Below are positions 61,139 to 64,000 of a stretch of DNA of 64,000 bases, one piece after another. Source of the DNA: Pedobacter sp. KBW06 (GTDB taxonomy: Bacteria > Bacteroidota > Bacteroidia > Sphingobacteriales > Sphingobacteriaceae); NCBI RefSeq assembly GCF_003852525.1, contig NZ_QAJL01000006.1:249501-313500 (forward strand), written 5' to 3'. The stretch's first letter is position 1. Each line of letters opens with the position of its first letter. The position numbers were made by a program, and so were the translations under genes. The notes under the pieces were generated by a model. That model was not told the origin of the DNA, made no database searches, and was given only the letters and a program-made list of their open reading frames with translations.

Positions 61139-62827
61139 ATGAACTCATTGAGTACCTACGACTATATCGTTTTCCTGGTTTACTTCCTGATTGTTGCGGT
61201 CTATGGATGGGCCGTTTACCGTAAGAAACAAGCCCATAAAGAGAATTCCAAAGATTTCTTTCTCGCAAAAGACTCTTTGACCTGGTGGGCAATTGGAGCC
61301 TCTCTGATCGCCTCAAATATCTCGGCCGAGCAATTTATCGGAATGAGTGGTTCGGGCTTCACCATGGGCCTCGCAATCGCTACCTACGAATGGATGGCTG
61401 CCGCTACCCTGATCATTGTTGCGATCTTCTTCATTCCGGTATACCTGAAAAATAAAATCTATACCATGCCCCAGTTCCTGGGACAACGGTACAACAATAC
61501 CGTGGCCATGATCATGGCTGTTTTCTGGCTGTTGCTATACGTGGTGGTCAACCTGACCTCCATCCTCTACCTTGGCGCCTTGGCGATCAACAGCATCTCC
61601 GGTATCAATACTACGGCCTGTATGTACGTGCTGGCGGTATTTGCGATCATCATTACCCTGGGCGGAATGAAAGTAATCGGATATACCGATGTCATCCAGG
61701 TTTTCTTTCTCATCTTAGGAGGACTGGCCACAACCTATCTTGCATTGGAGCTGGTGGCCACTCATTTTGGCAGCTCGGGGGTATTGAACGGATTGGCGAT
61801 GGTTAAAGAGAAAGCTTCGGATCATTTCCACATGATCTTCCGCCAGGAAAACCCACATTACATGGACCTTCCGGGTTTAACCGTACTCATTGGCGGGATG
61901 TGGATCGTAAACCTGAATTACTGGGGCTGCAACCAATACATCACACAAAGGGCTTTAGGCGCGGATTTAAAGACCGCACGCTCGGGATTACTTTTTGCCG
62001 CAGGACTGAAATTGCTGATGCCCGTAATTGTGGTCCTTCCGGGAATTGCCGCCTATGTATTGTACAAGGAAGGCTATGGAGATTTTAAAACGGCTATGGT
62101 AAAAGACGGATCTTTAAATGCAGATTCTGCCTATCCTGTCTTGTTAAACCTGCTTCCTTCAGGATTGAAAGGGCTTTCTTTTGCCGCACTGACCGCAGCA
62201 ATTGTGGCTTCACTGGCCGGTAAAGCAAACAGTATTGCCACCATTTTCACACTGGACATCTACAATAAGGTGATCAATAAAGGAGCGAATGAGCACCGGC
62301 AGGTGGTGATTGGCCGGATTACGGTGATCGTTGCGATGTTGCTGGCCATTATCATTGCGCCCCAACTGGGAATTGATAAAAAAGGAGGTTTTCAATTTAT
62401 TCAGGAGTATACCGGATTTGTATCGCCGGGCATCTTTGCGATGTTTATCCTTGGATTTTTCTGGAAAAGAACCACTTCCAATGCAGCCCTTTTTGCGACC
62501 ATCGGAGGATTCCTGCTTTCTGTAGGTTTTAAGGCCCTTCCCAATTTCTGCAATCTGGAATGGCTGAGCAATTTTGGCTTCGCAAAACTGGCAGAACAGA
62601 AAGATGGCAGCATGTTGTACGAAATCCCCTTCCTCGACAGAATGGGCTTTGTGTTCCTCATCTGTGTGGTCAGCATGGTCATCATCAGTTTATTTGAAAA
62701 CAGAAATGGGGTAAATCCCAAAGGATTGGAAGTTGACCGCAGCATGTTTAAAACCAACGCAGGTTTTGCTGCAGGCGCTTTGATCATTACAGGCATACTG
62801 ATTGCGCTTTACAGCATTTTCTGGTAA
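61139..62827 (+). CDS. SSS-family sodium:sugar symporter of the xyl operon
   Basis: A 562-residue inner-membrane transporter, about 14 TM segments, paralogous to the ara-operon symporter: shared WWAIGASLIASNISAEQFIG, KNKIYTMPQFL, LNYWGCNQYITQRALGADLK and a SLAGKxNSIxTIFTLDIY stretch. It differs most in the loops near residues 210-245 and 305-330. Located 20 bp after xylA, it most likely imports D-xylose. The pair looks like a duplication followed by specialisation of one ancestral pentose symporter. Confidence 0.92.
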   Translation: MNSLSTYDYIVFLVYFLIVAVYGWAVYRKKQAHKENSKDFFLAKDSLTWWAIGASLIASNISAEQFIGMSGSGFTMGLAIATYEWMAAATLIIVAIFFIPVYLKNKIYTMPQFLGQRYNNTVAMIMAVFWLLLYVVVNLTSILYLGALAINSISGINTTACMYVLAVFAIIITLGGMKVIGYTDVIQVFFLILGGLATTYLALELVATHFGSSGVLNGLAMVKEKASDHFHMIFRQENPHYMDLPGLTVLIGGMWIVNLNYWGCNQYITQRALGADLKTARSGLLFAAGLKLLMPVIVVLPGIAAYVLYKEGYGDFKTAMVKDGSLNADSAYPVLLNLLPSGLKGLSFAALTAAIVASLAGKANSIATIFTLDIYNKVINKGANEHRQVVIGRITVIVAMLLAIIIAPQLGIDKKGGFQFIQEYTGFVSPGIFAMFILGFFWKRTTSNAALFATIGGFLLSVGFKALPNFCNLEWLSNFGFAKLAEQKDGSMLYEIPFLDRMGFVFLICVVSMVIISLFENRNGVNPKGLEVDRSMFKTNAGFAAGALIITGILIALYSIFW

Positions 62828-62840
62828 ACCGGTAAAAGTT

Positions 62841-62873
62841 GTTGAAGGATGGACAAAACCTCCATCCTTCAAC
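62841..62873. terminator. Hairpin between the xyl operon and the converging DUF218 gene
   Basis: Perfect 13-bp arms GTTGAAGGATGGA (62841-62853) and TCCATCCTTCAAC (62861-62873) with a 7-base loop, 13 bp after the symporter stop and 8 bp before the DUF218 stop. There is no long T-run on either side, so it is a terminator-like or 3'-end-protecting structure for both genes. Confidence 0.65.
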
Positions 62874-62880
62874 AGCTTGT

Positions 62881-64000
62881 TTATGGATCCATAGGCTCAT
62901 CGAAATCAATTTGAAGGGACATCACATTTGGGAAAAATTCCAGTGCCGTGTCCGACAAACGTTTTCCGATCCGATAAGGTTCGTATCCCAATTCTTTGAT
63001 GCAGCGTTGCGGCATCACCTCACTGATGTACCTGCTTTGAGAGTTGACCGTTACCGTTAGTGCGGCCTGATCCATAGGTATGCCATACCTGAACATGATC
63101 CGTGCTGCATTGCGCAGATTCGTCGTCGTATGTCTGGCATGAGGCTCCATAATGATTACACTTTCAGGAATTTGCAGGGTATTCATCAAGAATCTCTTCA
63201 TCTCATATGCTTCACTGTATTTCGTTTTGTAGGGATGAACCCTCCCACCCGACACCATGATAAAAGGGGCCATTCCATTCTTATATTGCGCTGCTGCCAG
63301 CCGGCAACGCAACATTCCTCCGGCACTTAATTCGGTATCCTGTTCCTCCGGGCCTTCACCCGGCACCAGGATCAGGCTGTATTTGTATTTACTAAAATTT
63401 GTCTTTTTGATAGCGCTGAGGCTTGCTTTGTTTACCGTAGTCATCATTGGCTCATAATCTCCCGCATCTTTCCGTTCGTTAATTTCCAGGGCAATCAATG
63501 CAAATTGCATAGCTGGCTCAAAGAACAAACTGTTAACGGTATTCAAACTCAGGAGGGCATTCGTATTCACCAGCTCCGGGTAGCTTTTATCCTTCACATT
63601 AAATCCTATAGAATCTATTTTCGGATAATTGGCCTTCGCTCCCTCCACATAGACCGCTATGGTATGGTTAATCGCCTTCGCATCCTGAGCCCAGGCTTTG
63701 GCCAGCATTTCTTCAGGCTTGAAATGACCGTATAAGGCATAACAGCCGGAAGGAATAATGTCATTATTCACCAGGGCATTTAAAGCGGCATCTTGTTTAG
63801 AGATCTGGCCTAAACGAACACTTACCGCCGCAATTTCATCTTCAGTGAATTTAAAAGCAGCTGCAAAACAAGCAATGCCGGTAGCACAGGATTTAAGGGC
63901 ATCTGCTATTTTAAGGGTTTTGTTTTTAAACAAAGTACTCAACTCAGGGTCATTTTTAATCGCCTGTTTCACCCTTTGATCCTGCTGCAGCAAGGTAAGC
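62881..64000 (-). CDS. DUF218 (YdcF/ElyC-like) protein, 5' end outside the window
   Basis: At least 370 residues; the frame is open to the window edge, and the TTG at 63993 is not preceded by anything that marks a start, so the gene is partial. The C-terminal half (about 205-365 of the visible part) is a DUF218 domain: YSLILVPGEGPE, RCRLAAAQYKNGMAPFIMVS followed by GGRVHP, the acidic EAYEMKRFL, and EPHARHTTTNLRNAARIMF. Family members include SanA/ElyC, involved in envelope integrity. The N-terminal half is helical, with no signal visible. No link with sugar use is seen. Confidence 0.8.
   Translation of the reverse strand, partial: LTLLQQDQRVKQAIKNDPELSTLFKNKTLKIADALKSCATGIACFAAAFKFTEDEIAAVSVRLGQISKQDAALNALVNNDIIPSGCYALYGHFKPEEMLAKAWAQDAKAINHTIAVYVEGAKANYPKIDSIGFNVKDKSYPELVNTNALLSLNTVNSLFFEPAMQFALIALEINERKDAGDYEPMMTTVNKASLSAIKKTNFSKYKYSLILVPGEGPEEQDTELSAGGMLRCRLAAAQYKNGMAPFIMVSGGRVHPYKTKYSEAYEMKRFLMNTLQIPESVIIMEPHARHTTTNLRNAARIMFRYGIPMDQAALTVTVNSQSRYISEVMPQRCIKELGYEPYRIGKRLSDTALEFFPNVMSLQIDFDEPMDP

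Noticed and set aside
1..64000. tRNA, rRNA, CRISPR arrays, insertion sequences and integrases
   Set aside because: No regularly spaced repeats, transposase-like frames, terminal inverted repeats with target duplications or tRNA-like cloverleaf stretches were seen by reading; an automated tRNA or IS scan was not possible.

Overview
The window looks like a chromosomal segment of a Pedobacter-like member of the Sphingobacteriaceae (Bacteroidota). The evidence is two SusC/SusD outer-membrane glycan uptake pairs, two giant hybrid two-component sensors (HTCS), many lipoproteins ending their signal peptides in short lipoboxes, near absence of Shine-Dalgarno sites, and -7 promoter boxes of the TAnnTTTG type. 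The species assignment is inference. Almost the whole segment serves capture and breakdown of an arabinose- and galactose-rich plant polymer, most simply type II arabinogalactan or arabinogalactan protein, and catabolism of the pentoses released.

Layout. 1-6.2 kb: the tail of a PLP-dependent aminotransferase-like (MocR-type) gene, a decayed GH51 arabinofuranosidase, an APC permease plus DUF885 peptidase-like operon, its probable AraC regulator, and a WGR/DUF4240 protein. 6.2-21.5 kb (PUL 1, minus strand): HTCS1, SusC1, SusD1, GH30, GH35, GH127. 21.7-36.1 kb (PUL 2): SusC2, SusD2, two surface lipoproteins (DUF4959/DUF5000-like and DUF4998-like), GH16, and a lipoprotein with an HExxH motif, all facing left, with HTCS2 divergent. 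36.1-43.8 kb (minus): GH43, GH51, a double GH43, and a GH105 fused to a BNR_4-type propeller. 44.0-51.8 kb (plus): a Nudix-type arabinose regulator (araR), then araB-araD-GH27-araA-SSS symporter. 51.8-57.0 kb: an internally duplicated unknown protein, aldose 1-epimerase, a MocR regulator and a divergent PaiB-like protein. 57.0-62.8 kb: a LacI regulator divergent from xylB-xylA-SSS symporter. The right edge cuts a DUF218 (YdcF/ElyC-like) gene.

How it fits together. The SusCD pairs and surface lipoproteins would bind and import oligosaccharides. GH16 and GH30 are endo-acting candidates for the galactan backbone and side chains; GH43, GH51, GH127 and GH27 would strip alpha- and beta-linked arabinose; GH35 would take galactose; and the GH105-BNR fusion could remove the rhamnose-glucuronate cap. 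Arabinose is taken in by the araA-linked symporter and converted by AraA, AraB and AraD to xylulose-5-phosphate; xylose follows XylA and XylB.

Regulation is unusually readable. Five sites with the same 9-7-9 palindrome architecture (araB, araR/GH43, galM, upstream of susC2, and the AraC/WGR gap) outline an AraR regulon. Two 75-bp control regions of identical geometry lie in front of the AraC gene and the DUF885-APC operon. Similar GGGG-containing direct repeats spaced 21-22 bp sit about 16 bp upstream of a -7 box before each susC and are candidate HTCS sites. A 12-bp perfect palindrome lies between the LacI gene and xylB.
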